From contig NZ_CP030840.1 of NCBI RefSeq assembly GCF_003330725.1, forward strand, positions 248,001 through 312,000: 64,000 bases of DNA, written 5' to 3'. The stretch comes from Acidisarcina polymorpha (GTDB taxonomy: Bacteria > Acidobacteriota > Terriglobia > Terriglobales > Acidobacteriaceae). Of this stretch, positions 35,488 through 45,237 are shown piece after piece. How positions within the stretch are numbered: the first letter of the stretch is position 1; every line of letters begins with the position of its first letter. Under the pieces are notes generated by a model. The model did not search any database, was not told the origin of the DNA, and saw only the letters and a list, made by a program, of their open reading frames with translations. The translations under genes were made by a program, and so were the position numbers.

Positions 35488-37113
35488 TTAGAGACGGCCC
35501 TCAGTCTCAGCGACACCCAGCGCGTTTTCGGACTTCCGCACTGTCGTCAGGATTACAAGTGTGCCGACGAGGGTGGTTAGCGCACAGCCGAACATCACAT
35601 GCCGGTAGGCGGTTACAAACGAGCTTTCTACCATTTCTTCCGCACGCAACGCCGGCGAAGACCCAAACTGTTGAGGGATCGGGATAGCAAGCATCAGCCC
35701 TTCTGAGTGGACGAGTATGCGTTGCATCTCGACCGGTAAGCCCGACGATTGCATTTGCCTTCCAAACTCATGGTTGAACGTGTGGCTCACAGCCACGGCC
35801 ACGATTGAGACTGAGATGAGACCGCCAAGCCTGGATACAGAGTTGTTCACTGCGGATGCGACCCCCCTGCGGCTGGCGGCGATGGAGGACATGAGAAAAG
35901 ACGTGAGAGGTGCAACGGTCAAAGTGATGCCCACACCCAATACCAGGACTCCAGGCAGAAAGCCATAAGAGTAATGGGCTTCCTTCGAGACCAAGCCTAA
36001 TAAGGCGAAACCTCCCGCTGTCAGGGCTGAGCCCGCCACCATGAACTTTACTTCACCTACTTTGGCAGCTATCGTACCGACCCTTCCGGAAAAGGCGAAC
36101 ATGATCGCAATCATCGGCAAAAAAGCAGCGCCCGCGGAGCTGGGCAAGAGATGCCGTGCGCCAATCAGGAAGTACGGAACAATGTAGAACGCCCCGCCGA
36201 GCGCCCCATAGGCAAGGAAGGTCAGGGCATTTGCACCAGAAAATGCGGAACTTCGAAACAACGAGAGCGGAACGAGAGGGTTTTTGCTACTTCGTTGTGA
36301 CAGAACGAAGACAATAAGCAAAACCAATCCAGCGAAAAGCGAGAGCCCGATGCGCGGATCTTTCCAGCCGAGTTGCGGCACGAAAGACAGGGCGAAAACG
36401 ATCGCGGCGAATCCTAGAATGTTGAGCGCTGCGCCCCGATAATCCAGAGGAGCAGGGGCGGCTGCCGAACGGGCAGCTGTTGCGCGCCTAAGCTTGGGGG
36501 CGAGCCACATTATCCAAACAGTCAGGGGAATATTGAGAAGGAAGATCGCTCGCCAGCTAGACACCTGGATTAGCCATCCGCCGACTATGGGGCCAATTGC
36601 GATCGAAACAGAAGTCCAAGCTGACCACGCTCCGATGGCCTCGGCGCGCTCGCCTTCTGGGTAGGTATCAGAAAGTATTGCGAGCGCTTGCGGGATCAGT
36701 AGTGCTGCGCCGAAGCCTTGGATTGCACGCGTCAAGATCAGCTCGGTAAGGTTCAACGACGCTGCACAGCCGATCGAGGCTAGAGCGAATACAGCGACAC
36801 CCAACAGGTACATTCGCGTTCGGCCGAAGCGATCGCCCAAAGCTCCGCATAACAGAAGCAGCGCCGAGCCTAGAAGAGAATAGGCCTGGGCAACCCAGAG
36901 GATGTGGGAGGAAGTGGCCCTAAAACTAGCCTGAAGCGTCGGTAAAGCCACATTCACAACGGACCCGTCCATGAATGCCATGGATGATCCCAGCACAGTG
37001 AGTACGAGGATTGATCGTCGATCGGAGGCAAGGCACCGCGAGTCCGCTGCGGCCTGGACCCCGGCTGCGACACATGGCGGACTCATCGGCGACCGAGAAA
37101 CGGCAGATGTCAT
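35488..37113 (-). CDS. DHA2-family MFS transporter (14-helix drug exporter)
   Basis: The 541-residue protein has the DHA2 landmarks 'SMAFMDGSVVNVALPTLQAS', LWVAQAYSLLGSALLLLCG, GDRFGRTRMYL (motif A) and 'GPIVGGWLIQVSSWRAIFLL' (motif C). The start GTG/ATG at 37113 lies 3 bases after the SnoaL-like stop, so it is the last gene of a minus-strand operon (39372 to 35488). It likely exports a small hydrophobic toxin. No adaptor or channel gene is linked. Confidence 0.93.
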   Translation of the reverse strand: MTSAVSRSPMSPPCVAAGVQAAADSRCLASDRRSILVLTVLGSSMAFMDGSVVNVALPTLQASFRATSSHILWVAQAYSLLGSALLLLCGALGDRFGRTRMYLLGVAVFALASIGCAASLNLTELILTRAIQGFGAALLIPQALAILSDTYPEGERAEAIGAWSAWTSVSIAIGPIVGGWLIQVSSWRAIFLLNIPLTVWIMWLAPKLRRATAARSAAAPAPLDYRGAALNILGFAAIVFALSFVPQLGWKDPRIGLSLFAGLVLLIVFVLSQRSSKNPLVPLSLFRSSAFSGANALTFLAYGALGGAFYIVPYFLIGARHLLPSSAGAAFLPMIAIMFAFSGRVGTIAAKVGEVKFMVAGSALTAGGFALLGLVSKEAHYSYGFLPGVLVLGVGITLTVAPLTSFLMSSIAASRRGVASAVNNSVSRLGGLISVSIVAVAVSHTFNHEFGRQMQSSGLPVEMQRILVHSEGLMLAIPIPQQFGSSPALRAEEMVESSFVTAYRHVMFGCALTTLVGTLVILTTVRKSENALGVAETEGRL

Positions 37114-37116
37114 AAG

Positions 37117-37509
37117 TTATTCCGCTGGAATGAACATGGCGTTGCCGCTGACTGTTTTCTCAGGCGGCACCTCCTCCTGCATTACATCCCAATGCTCAAC
37201 GAGCTTGCCGGCGACGACCCGAAAGATATCGACAGCAATCAAAGGTTTGGGTGCCCAACCCGTGTATCGCCCGTGAATGGCGACGAACTCGCCTTCAGCG
37301 ATGACCATGCCCATTTCGTACCTAAATTCGGCCGGCAACGCACGAATCAGCTCAGGGATAGCAACACTGCCATTCGCAATTGTAGGGTTGTGTTGCGTGT
37401 AGTTCATATTGAACAGCTTTTGGGGCACATCGGTGTCTCGTTTGATAAAGACCCCTGTGATCGCCTCGATAGCAATCGCCCTGTTCCTTGCAGTTATCTC
37501 GTCACTCAT
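37117..37509 (-). CDS. SnoaL/NTF2-like protein
   Basis: The 130-residue protein matches the SnoaL-like polyketide-cyclase fold: RNRAIAIEAITGVFIKRDTD, YTQHNPTIANG, GRYTGWAPKPLIAVDIFRV, and 'KLVEHWDVMQEEVPPEKT'. These alpha+beta cone proteins bind or isomerise small hydrophobic molecules. It is 3 bases upstream of the MFS gene, so they are made together. A role in handling the exported compound is inferred. Confidence 0.85.
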   Translation of the reverse strand: MSDEITARNRAIAIEAITGVFIKRDTDVPQKLFNMNYTQHNPTIANGSVAIPELIRALPAEFRYEMGMVIAEGEFVAIHGRYTGWAPKPLIAVDIFRVVAGKLVEHWDVMQEEVPPEKTVSGNAMFIPAE

Positions 37510-37564
37510 CGGATCTCAATTCTAATGGGTGTGGGGTAAAGATTTAATGCCGGTCACTTGCGGT

Positions 37565-38245
37565 TCATGGTCGGGCGTAGTCCATGGTCCATACAGCCTT
37601 GTCGCCGACATGATATTCGTTACCTTCCCAAGGACTCCCGCAGACGTGCAGGTAGGAATAGGGCGTTCCTGAGAACATCACCCACGCTCCTCTATCCCGG
37701 ACCGTAGTTGGAAGTCCATTGGCCTGAGCATCGAACGGCCAGGTAATCATCCAGTGAGGGCCGATCGGGATCGCGGGACTTGTCGTGTCTCGTGCGTCCG
37801 TATTACTCCGCTGAGTTGCGCCGCAGAGCATATAAATCATGCCGGGCGCTGCATTCGTCGGCTTCGGCTTGCCCTGCATTGCATCCATCATCCACTGCAT
37901 ACCGAGCGGATTCATACACATTGGCGGCGAACCAATTCGATTCTCGTCTCCTGGGACGCACACCCACTCGTTCGATCCTTGAACCAAGACCTTCATGACC
38001 CCGTTCGGCCCAAGTTCGGCCACGGTTGCGTTCTTCGTAACCTGCTCCGGCCCTGAGAGCCGCGCTCTGGTGATCCTTGGATCCTCTGCTTGGTCCTGCA
38101 TATGTTTGCCCCTTTCCGTCTTTCCGAGCTTGTGTTCTGACTCCGCCGCGCCTCCGGCTAAAGCGCCTGAAGTTTGGCCTGAGCTGCTCGCCAACGAAGC
38201 TGCTGTGGCAATCGTCGCGGCGATGAAAGTTCTACGAGTCGTCAT
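37565..38245 (-). CDS. Tat-exported hypothetical protein (DENRI/WMMDAMQGKP family)
   Basis: The 226-residue protein begins MTTRRTFIAATIATAASLAS, a Tat-like signal. The mature part has VCVPGDENRIGSPPMCMNP, WMMDAMQGKP and ends VGDKAVWTMDYARP. I cannot assign a function. Two Cys (CVP, CMN) could form a disulfide outside the cell. A fragment of a paralogue occurs at 54.26-54.35 kb. It is in the minus-strand operon with the SnoaL-like protein and the DHA2 pump. Confidence 0.8.
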   Translation of the reverse strand: MTTRRTFIAATIATAASLASSSGQTSGALAGGAAESEHKLGKTERGKHMQDQAEDPRITRARLSGPEQVTKNATVAELGPNGVMKVLVQGSNEWVCVPGDENRIGSPPMCMNPLGMQWMMDAMQGKPKPTNAAPGMIYMLCGATQRSNTDARDTTSPAIPIGPHWMITWPFDAQANGLPTTVRDRGAWVMFSGTPYSYLHVCGSPWEGNEYHVGDKAVWTMDYARP

Positions 38246-38352
38246 ATCGAAGGCATACCCTACTTGGCAATCTTGCTGCCCAGCTCAGTCAATAACGGGG
38301 CGCAAGGGGCTCTAGTACTCTCCCTCGCGCCGTCTGGAGCCAGCCCCAAAAC

Positions 38353-39372
38353 TCAACCCTTGATGAACGCAAGCACATCAGCGTTGACCTGATCGGCGAA
38401 GGTGGTGCAAAGCCCATGTGGCTGACCAGGGTAAATCTTCAGCGTGGAGTTTTTGACCAGCTTGGCGGTGAGAGGCGACGAGATCTGCAAAGGGACAATT
38501 TGATCATCGTCGCCCTGCAGGACCAGCGTCGGGACCGTGATCTTTTTCAGATCCTCCCGAAAGTCCGTCTCGGAGAATGCCTTGATGGAGTCTAGTTCGC
38601 CTTTCACGGAACCCATCATTCCCTGAAGCCAGAAGGAATTCTTGATGCCTTCCGAAACCTTCGCATCCGGTCGATTGTAACCATAGAACGGAACGGAAAG
38701 CCCACGGAAAAACTCGGCGCGATTGTTCACAACGCCTTGTCGCAATCCGTCAAAGACCGACATGGGGGCTCCGGGATGATCGGGAGTCCCGAGCATGAAC
38801 GGCGTTACAGCTGAGATGAGGACTGCTTTCGATACGCGCTTGCTGCCGTGCCGTCCGAGGTACCGGCCAACTTCGCCCCCGCCGGTCGAATGGCCAACCA
38901 GGACAGCATCCTTTAAGTTCAATTTCTCGATCAGCTCCGAAAGATCGTCGGCATAGGTATCCATATCATTCCCGTTCCAGGACTGGCCCGAACGGCCGTG
39001 GCCCCGACGATCGTGAGCGATGACCCGATACCCTTGCTCGCCGAAGAAGAGCATCTGCGCATCCCAGGCGTCTGCCGTTAGCGGCCAACCATGTGAGAAG
39101 ACGATCGGCTGACCCGCGCCCCAGTCTTTGTAGTAGATGGATGTTCCGTCTTTGACCTTAAGCATGTCCAGTGAATCCTCTCCAGAGTGTGGCCTCGAAA
39201 AGGAATTTTCCGTGGCGTGTTGTGAAGCGAAAGACTCAAGCGGAAGCGCCAACGATGTGGCCATTGCAGCGCCGCCGATCAGGATAGTTCTGCGTGAAAA
39301 CTGGCTTGTCCCATCGACATGTTGAACGCGGTCTTCACTCTCTTCCAGCAATTTGTTCTCAAGGTTTGACAT
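38353..39372 (-). CDS. Tat-exported alpha/beta-hydrolase (non-heme haloperoxidase-like)
   Basis: This is a 339-residue protein with a long N-terminus containing [20 protein letters not shown] (Tat signal). The mature enzyme has '[19 protein letters not shown]', [10 protein letters not shown], nucleophile elbow [20 protein letters not shown] and a C-terminal [11 protein letters not shown] with the His, the pattern of cofactor-free haloperoxidases/perhydrolases. These act as esterases that can make peracids. It probably heads the minus-strand operon. Confidence 0.92.
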   Translation of the reverse strand: MSNLENKLLEESEDRVQHVDGTSQFSRRTILIGGAAMATSLALPLESFASQHATENSFSRPHSGEDSLDMLKVKDGTSIYYKDWGAGQPIVFSHGWPLTADAWDAQMLFFGEQGYRVIAHDRRGHGRSGQSWNGNDMDTYADDLSELIEKLNLKDAVLVGHSTGGGEVGRYLGRHGSKRVSKAVLISAVTPFMLGTPDHPGAPMSVFDGLRQGVVNNRAEFFRGLSVPFYGYNRPDAKVSEGIKNSFWLQGMMGSVKGELDSIKAFSETDFREDLKKITVPTLVLQGDDDQIVPLQISSPLTAKLVKNSTLKIYPGQPHGLCTTFADQVNADVLAFIKG

Positions 39373-39767
39373 GTCGTTCTCCTGGGATTCCGCACGTATA
39401 AATGGATGTCGACGATCAGCAGCCGTAATTATTGCGCGTGGCGCATTTCCGCAGCTTTGAAGTGTTTCGCCCCAGTTGATCGTTTCTGACTGTTCTCTAA
39501 GCTACCGAAAGAGAAAGCGATCCTCTTTCTGATTGCAACTGTATTTTGACGAATTCAGCTTCGATGTTTCGGCGGCCTTCGCACTCCCGACCTACGGTGC
39601 AAGCGTGGTTGAAACACGTTCGGATTAGTCCTTTCTTTCGACAAAACCTAGCCGCTTTGGCAAAGAGAGATTATGCGACTCGGCTCTATGGTCACAACAG
39701 ACATGTCTGTGGGCGTAACTGCCGGATCAGCGTCACCAGAAACCAATAAAGCAGTCAGGAGAATCTC
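39373..39767. other. Divergent intergenic region
   Basis: About 395 bases between two divergent hydrolase genes. It holds an imperfect regulatory-looking inverted repeat GAAAGAG/CTCTTTC (arms 39507-39513 and 39523-39529). A 32-codon plus-strand frame (ATG 39673, MRLGSMVTTDMS start) has its stop overlapping the next ATG and could be a leader peptide. Neither is certain. Confidence 0.35.
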
Positions 39768-40643
39768 ATGAGTTTGAAAAGCCAAGAAACAATACAGGGC
39801 GCAGATGACCTGAAAATATTCTTTCGGTCCTGGCGTCCTGAAACGAAAGCCCGCGCCACCGTAGTCATTGTGCCTGGATTCAACGCTCATAGCGGGTACT
39901 ACGAACATGTAGCCGAGCACCTCGTTGCCGACGGCCTATCCGTATACGCGGTCGATCTTCGTGGCAGAGGTAACTCTGAAGGCGAGCGATTCTTTGTTGA
40001 ATCGTTCGATGACTACGTGCGTGACGTCGAGGCGGTCATGGAGATCGTGAAAACCCGGGAACCGGCGCTCCCGATGTTCATGCTCGGTCATAGCGCCGGA
40101 GGTGTCGTCGCGTGTCTATACACGCTCGATCACCCAGCCGATCTAACGGGGCTAATCTGCGAGAGTTTCGCCCACGAGCTACCCGCTCCCGAATTTGTTT
40201 TGTCAGTCTTCAAAGGATTGAGCCATCTCGCTCCGCACGCACACATCCTTCATCTCCCGAATGAGCGATTCTCAAGGGATCCTGTTGTTGTAGAAGCGAT
40301 GAACAACGATCCGCTGATTGAGAACGAGACTCAGCCTACACAGACCATGGCCGCGATGGTTCGGGCGGACGAACGCCTCAAGCAGGACCTCCCGCAGATC
40401 ACGCTGCCTGTTCTCATTCTTCATGGAACAGAAGATAAGAACACACGGCCAAGTGGTAGCCAGCACTTCTACGACAATGCTGGCTCTCCCGACAAAACGC
40501 TCAAGCTCTATGAGGGCGGATTCCACGACCTCCTGAACGATGTGGATAAGGAAGTGGTTTTGGCCGACATCATTGGCTGGATCAACGCTCATTTGGTAGT
40601 GACCGCGCACATTCCCGAAGAACTCCCTGCACTTGCGCATTGA
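39768..40643 (+). CDS. Alpha/beta-hydrolase, lysophospholipase/monoacylglycerol-lipase type
   Basis: The 291-residue cytoplasmic hydrolase has VVIVPGFNAHSGYYEHVAEH, DLRGRGNSEGERFFV, nucleophile elbow MLGHSAGGVV and a C-terminal acid/His in LHGTEDKNT and GGFHDLLND, the Hydrolase_4 (PldB-like) pattern. It starts at ATG 39768 with CAGGAGAATCTC upstream. It is the first of six plus-strand genes. A GC-rich hairpin directly after it (40677-40705) may end or attenuate the transcript. Confidence 0.9.
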   Translation: MSLKSQETIQGADDLKIFFRSWRPETKARATVVIVPGFNAHSGYYEHVAEHLVADGLSVYAVDLRGRGNSEGERFFVESFDDYVRDVEAVMEIVKTREPALPMFMLGHSAGGVVACLYTLDHPADLTGLICESFAHELPAPEFVLSVFKGLSHLAPHAHILHLPNERFSRDPVVVEAMNNDPLIENETQPTQTMAAMVRADERLKQDLPQITLPVLILHGTEDKNTRPSGSQHFYDNAGSPDKTLKLYEGGFHDLLNDVDKEVVLADIIGWINAHLVVTAHIPEELPALAH

Positions 40644-40676
40644 TGTCGTGCGACCAACGTTATGCGCCCCTTTCCT

Positions 40677-40705
40677 CTGCCGCGCTGCGTTATGCCGCGC
40701 GGCAG
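40677..40705 (+). terminator. Candidate Rho-independent terminator
   Basis: Perfect 9-base arms CTGCCGCGC and GCGCGGCAG with an 11-base loop, followed by CTGTTTTGCT. The U-tract is weak, so it may only attenuate transcription into the next gene. Confidence 0.5.
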
Positions 40706-40768
40706 CTGTTTTGCTCCTAGGGTCAGAGCGATGAAGCGCGACGAGATCGATGGAAAGGAAGTTTTGTT

Positions 40769-42160
40769 ATGACTGTGGAGAACTACGAAAACGTCGTCAT
40801 CGGCAGCGGCGAAGGTGGCAAATACCTCGCTTGGCATTTGTCACAGTCTGGACAACAAGTCGCTGTAATCGAGCGGCGCTGGATCGGGGGATCCTGCCCG
40901 AATGTAAACTGCCTCCCGAGTAAGAACGAGATTTGGAGTGCCAAGGTCGCGTACCTCTCGCAGCACGCAAGCACCTTTGGTGTGGCTCCCACCAAACCCC
41001 CATCTGACATGGAGGCGGTCCAAGAGCGCAAGCGAAGAATGGTGCAGGGCCTAATCGCTACGAATTTGGAGCACTACAAGAGTAGTAGCACTGAGCTTGT
41101 GATGGGTGAGGCAAAGTTTGTTGGTCCGAAGACGCTTGCAGTCCAACTAAACGACGGTGGGACTCGAACACTGAAAGCAGAGCGGATCTTCCTCAACCTG
41201 GGAACCCACGCCTCTATCCCCCCGGTGCCGGGCCTCGCAGAGGCTCGGCCTTTAACCAATATCGAGCTTCTTCAACTCGATCGCATCCCCGAGCACCTTA
41301 TCGTCTTGGGGGGAGGATATGTCGGGCTCGAGTTCGCTCAGGCGTTTCGTCGTTTCGGAAGCCGAGTAACGATCCTGCACCGAGGGTCGCAGTTGTTGAC
41401 GAATCAGGATGCAGATATCGCTGGCTCTCTACTTGAAACGTTACTCAAAGAGGAAATCGAAGTGATTGCCGTCTCCGAGACTCTGAGGGTGGCGGGGACA
41501 TCGGGTTCTAGCGTCACTTTGCGCGTAAAAACTGATGCTGGCGAAACCACGGTTGCAGGAAGCGATATCCTCGTCGCGACCGGCCGAGCCCCGAACACCA
41601 CCTCAATAGGTCTAGAGATCGCTGGTGTTCAGCTCACTGAACAGGGGTATGTGAAAGTGGATGATCGTCTCCAGACGACCGCTGCGGGTATATGGGCAAT
41701 CGGGGAATGCGCAGGGAGTCCGCAGTTTACTCATATTTCCTACGATGATTTCCGTGTGATTCGTGACAATCTCGCCGGCATTGATCGGACGACAGCCGGC
41801 CGCCTGGTACCCTCCTGTCTCTTCACCGATCCACCGGTCTCGCAGATTGGTTTGACAGAAGAGGAGGCTCGCCGTCGCGGAATACCTGTACGAGTAACCA
41901 AGTTACCCATGGCTGCTGTGCTAAGAACCCGCACCCTCGATGAGAGCCACGGGTTCATGAAGGCACTGCTTGAAGTGGGAGGGGACTGCATTCTGGGCTT
42001 CTCCATGATTGGACCGGAGGCGGGCGAGGTCATGGCCATCGTGCAAGTTGCAATGCTGGCCGGTCTTCCTTATACAACCTTGCGTGACGCCACATTTACA
42101 CATCCGACGATGGCCGAGGGCCTCGTCTTTCTCTTTTCAGAAGTGGAGCCACGACGTTGA
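40769..42160 (+). CDS. Pyridine-nucleotide disulfide oxidoreductase (MerA/dihydrolipoamide-dehydrogenase-like)
   Basis: The 463-residue flavoprotein has an FAD motif IGSGEGGKYLA (11-21), the redox-active pair C43-P-N-V-N-C48 in the class I position, NAD(P) motif VLGGGYVGLEFAQAF and a C-terminal dimerisation domain ending HPTMAEGLVFLF. It lacks an N-terminal heavy-metal domain and the C-terminal vicinal Cys pair of mercuric reductases, so mercury reduction is unlikely. A reductase for a small disulfide or quinone is more probable. Start ATG 40769 behind GGAAAGGAAG. Confidence 0.92.
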   Translation: MTVENYENVVIGSGEGGKYLAWHLSQSGQQVAVIERRWIGGSCPNVNCLPSKNEIWSAKVAYLSQHASTFGVAPTKPPSDMEAVQERKRRMVQGLIATNLEHYKSSSTELVMGEAKFVGPKTLAVQLNDGGTRTLKAERIFLNLGTHASIPPVPGLAEARPLTNIELLQLDRIPEHLIVLGGGYVGLEFAQAFRRFGSRVTILHRGSQLLTNQDADIAGSLLETLLKEEIEVIAVSETLRVAGTSGSSVTLRVKTDAGETTVAGSDILVATGRAPNTTSIGLEIAGVQLTEQGYVKVDDRLQTTAAGIWAIGECAGSPQFTHISYDDFRVIRDNLAGIDRTTAGRLVPSCLFTDPPVSQIGLTEEEARRRGIPVRVTKLPMAAVLRTRTLDESHGFMKALLEVGGDCILGFSMIGPEAGEVMAIVQVAMLAGLPYTTLRDATFTHPTMAEGLVFLFSEVEPRR

Positions 42161-42210
42161 CGGTCCGGTAAAGCCCTCACAACGTTCTGCGGAAATGGAA
42201 AGGACTTGCT

Positions 42211-42747
42211 ATGGCAACACACGGATTTGGCGCGCAGCTTAGTAATCGAGAGTTTTTTATCAAACGTTGGCAGCAAGAACACTCTGCCTTTGTCAATGTG
42301 ATCGCGGCATTGCCGATCGATCTATTAGACTTCCGACCGCATCCTCTTTCGCGTTCAGCGGCACAGCTAGTTGCGCTGCTCATCTCGGCTCAGCGGAGCT
42401 GTATTCAACTCTGCGACAACAAGAAGAGCTCTTACACTGGGATGCACTGGCAAGAACCAACCACCTTGGATGATCGTTTTCACACTGTGGCTACCTACGA
42501 ACGAGACCACGGCGAATTGAGAGCTCAGCTTGGCGCCTTGGACGATGACAGTTGGAATCATCGAGCCTGGTTGATCCAGGGGAAGGACGAAATCCTACTA
42601 AGGGATACTTTGGGTGGGCTTCTATGGATTGCTCTGTTCGATACGATTCATCACCGCGGCCAGTTGACTACCTACATCCGTCCCATGGGTGGTAAGGTCC
42701 CGAGCATCTACGGCCCGTCGGCCGACGACCAAAGGGAATGGCACTAA
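42211..42747 (+). CDS. DinB-family (YfiT-like) putative metalloenzyme
   Basis: The 178-residue protein has the four-helix DinB layout with 'LPIDLLDFRPHPLSRSAAQL', a middle helix with ERDHGELRAQLG and the C-terminal DTIHHRGQLTTYIRPMGG, where HHRGQ is the conserved metal-binding segment. Many members are thiol-dependent transferases using bacillithiol or mycothiol. Its position between two redox flavoprotein genes makes that type of role plausible but unproven. Confidence 0.88.
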   Translation: MATHGFGAQLSNREFFIKRWQQEHSAFVNVIAALPIDLLDFRPHPLSRSAAQLVALLISAQRSCIQLCDNKKSSYTGMHWQEPTTLDDRFHTVATYERDHGELRAQLGALDDDSWNHRAWLIQGKDEILLRDTLGGLLWIALFDTIHHRGQLTTYIRPMGGKVPSIYGPSADDQREWH

Positions 42748-42840
42748 TGGCTCGAACTAAAGATCCATTCGTCGGGTCCCCAGCGTCGACGCGTTAGTCA
42801 TAATCGAACGCACAACGCCAATCGGAGAGGAGACTCGCAC

Positions 42841-44484
42841 ATGTCGATCGATAACAACGAGAACCACTCATTACTCTTTCCTCGCCTTGACGCTCAAAGC
42901 CTCCAAACGCTTCAGAGAAAAGGTTCGGTGCGAAAGACTACGGTGGATGAGGTCCTTTTCAACCGGGAAACTCTACAGCATGGGCTCTTCGTTGTGCTGA
43001 GCGGCAGTATTGATCTCGTCGGCGTTACAAACGGGCATGAATCCATTATCAGCGTACTCGCTCAGGGTGAGTTCACGGGCGAGTTGACTCAGCTCTCTGG
43101 TCGGAGAAGTCTTGTCTCTTGTCGAGTTTCGACAGCCGGCGAAGTTCTTGAAGTGGATCGCGAATCATTGCGCCACATCATGCAAACGGATGCCGTCGTC
43201 GGCAATCTGCTGCTGAATGCCTTTGTGCAACGAAGAATCTATCTGATTGCGAATGCCGTGGGTGACGCAGTCTTAATCGGCTCCACCCATTCCAGTGACA
43301 CCCTACGCTTGCGCTCGTTCTTGGTACGTAACGGGCACCCCTATACCTATCTGGACATTGATGAAGATCCCGATATTCAAACCGTTCTAGATCAGTTTGG
43401 TATTGAAGTGGCCGACATTCCGGTTCTGATTTGCAGAGGAGACGTGGTTCTGCGTGCTCCTAGCAATGCAGAAGCAGCCGTATGTTTCGACCTGAACGCT
43501 GGGGTGGACCAAACTAATGTGTTCGATGTGGTTATCGTTGGAGCTGGACCATCTGGATTGGCGGCCGCAGTTTATGGAGCATCCGAAGGACTCAACGTAT
43601 TAGTTGTTGAGAGTAACGCTCCTGGTGGGCAAGCTGGATCGAGCTCGCGCATCGAGAACTACCTCGGATTCCCCTTCGGGATTTCGGGACAGGAGCTGGC
43701 GGACGCTGCTTACATTCAGGCAGAAAAATTTGGAGCTAGGTTATCCATTGCTCGAAGCGCCTGTACGGTGCAATGCGAGCAACATCCTTATCGGGTAAAG
43801 CTCGATGACGGAACTTTGATCCAGACCCGAACTGTTGTCGTTGCCACCGGATCTCGTTATCGTCGATTGGATATCCCTGATGTCGCTCGCTTTGATGGTA
43901 ACGGAGTCTATTACGGGGCGACACAACTTGAGGCTCCTCTGTGTCAAGGCGAAGCGGTTGTAATTGTCGGCGGCGGAAATTCTGCCGGGCAAGCTGCGAT
44001 CTTCCTTTCGAGTTTCGCGACTAAAGTCTATCTGCTTGTTCGTGGGCCAAATCTCAAGATCAACATGTCCAAATACCTGATCTCAAGAATTGAGGCTTCG
44101 CCAACCATCATCCTGAAGACGCGCACGACTGTATTGGCTCTGGAGGGTGGAGACAGGTTGGAGGGTATTCGTTGGATGGATCACTTGACAGGCGAATCAG
44201 AAGACCATGAGGTCCGGCGCCTGTTCATGATGGCTGGGGCCGACCCAAACACAAGCTGGGTGAGCGGCTGCCTTTCCTTGGACACCAAGGGATTCATAAA
44301 GACGGGTACGAGCGTGCTTGCAGACTGGAGTCTTCAGCGTGCTCCCTATCCCCTAGAGACAAATGTGCCAGGAGTGTTCGCTGTAGGAGACGTGAGGGCT
44401 GAAAGCGTGAAGAGAGTAGCGTCGGCTGTTGGAGAAGGTTCCATGTGTATTCAGTTCGTTCATCGTGCATTGGCGAATCAATGA
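42841..44484 (+). CDS. Fusion of cNMP-binding, thioredoxin-like and thioredoxin-reductase-like domains
   Basis: The 547-residue protein has three parts. Residues about 15-130 are a cyclic-nucleotide-binding (Crp-like) beta-roll ('GLFVVLSGSIDLVGVT', GEFTGELTQLSGRRS). Residues about 140-215 resemble a thioredoxin/glutaredoxin fold ending ADIPVLICRGDVVLR but have no CxxC. The rest is a TrxR-like FAD/NAD(P) module (DVVIVGAGPSGLAAAVYGAS, VIVGGGNSAGQAAIFLSSF). At the place of the TrxR CxxC there is YYGATQLEAPLC with only one Cys, so classical thioredoxin reduction is excluded. Strong ribosome-binding site GGAGAGGAG. Its acceptor is unknown. Confidence 0.93.
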   Translation: MSIDNNENHSLLFPRLDAQSLQTLQRKGSVRKTTVDEVLFNRETLQHGLFVVLSGSIDLVGVTNGHESIISVLAQGEFTGELTQLSGRRSLVSCRVSTAGEVLEVDRESLRHIMQTDAVVGNLLLNAFVQRRIYLIANAVGDAVLIGSTHSSDTLRLRSFLVRNGHPYTYLDIDEDPDIQTVLDQFGIEVADIPVLICRGDVVLRAPSNAEAAVCFDLNAGVDQTNVFDVVIVGAGPSGLAAAVYGASEGLNVLVVESNAPGGQAGSSSRIENYLGFPFGISGQELADAAYIQAEKFGARLSIARSACTVQCEQHPYRVKLDDGTLIQTRTVVVATGSRYRRLDIPDVARFDGNGVYYGATQLEAPLCQGEAVVIVGGGNSAGQAAIFLSSFATKVYLLVRGPNLKINMSKYLISRIEASPTIILKTRTTVLALEGGDRLEGIRWMDHLTGESEDHEVRRLFMMAGADPNTSWVSGCLSLDTKGFIKTGTSVLADWSLQRAPYPLETNVPGVFAVGDVRAESVKRVASAVGEGSMCIQFVHRALANQ

Positions 44485-44593
44485 TCGCAAACCCGCCAGC
44501 CAGAGAGCGATTTCTTTTGACAAACGCTGGCGGCTTCCGCAAAGACCTACCCTCGAAGAGATCCTATCGTTGGAACCAGATTTCGGAGAAATC

Positions 44594-45136
44594 ATGACCT
44601 TCGTTGACACAATCACTCTACGAAACGACGAGTTTGCCAAGGAACGGTATTCGACTGATCTGAAGATTATCCCCTCAGCGAAGAGCATCATCATCGGGTG
44701 CCTCGATCCCAGAGTCGATCCGGTAGACGTCTTCGGGTTGAAGTCGGGCGAGGCGGCAATTTACAGAAATGTTGGCGGCAGGATCAATCCTGCCCTCGTC
44801 GAAGCCATGGTCTTGCTCCCGATCGTGACCAGAGCCGCAGGCCAAGAGATGGGCTTAGGGTGGGACCTCATCATTCTCCACCATACCGAGTGCGGCATCA
44901 TCGGCTGTTATAAACACGCGCCTGATCTGCTCGCAATCCATCTGGGTGTTAGCAGGTCCCAACTCGATCTGATGGCGATCGCCGACCCACGCAAAGCTGT
45001 GGCCATGGATGTTGAATCCTATAGGAGCAACAAAGACATCCCTGGTGGATTCATGATCTCTGGGCTTGTCTACGACGTTGCAACAGGGTTGATCGAAGTC
45101 GTCGTGCCTCCAAGCCGACTCCGCTTGGGTGCGTAG
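44594..45136 (+). CDS. Beta-carbonic anhydrase family protein
   Basis: The 180-residue protein starts at ATG 44594 (CGGAGAA upstream). The longer frame from 44429 overlaps the preceding gene. Zinc ligands are visible: C36-L-D38-P-R40 (CxDxR) and H97-T-E-C100 (HxxC), with RNVGGRI between. It interconverts CO2 and bicarbonate. It directly follows the flavoprotein fusion gene on the same strand, so co-transcription is likely, but the functional link is unclear. Confidence 0.9.
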   Translation: MTFVDTITLRNDEFAKERYSTDLKIIPSAKSIIIGCLDPRVDPVDVFGLKSGEAAIYRNVGGRINPALVEAMVLLPIVTRAAGQEMGLGWDLIILHHTECGIIGCYKHAPDLLAIHLGVSRSQLDLMAIADPRKAVAMDVESYRSNKDIPGGFMISGLVYDVATGLIEVVVPPSRLRLGA

Positions 45137-45237
45137 GGTCAAGCTCGCGCCGATCGGATTCGACCTTTGCCCTCCTTCCAACCGTAAATCAGCAACGCAG
45201 AAGTGATTCTGATTCCCAAGATCGAGTGAGACGAGCC

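Noticed and set aside
40769-42160. Mercuric reductase
   Set aside because: The CxxxxC pair is present, but the heavy-metal domain and the C-terminal vicinal Cys pair are missing and no mer genes are nearby.
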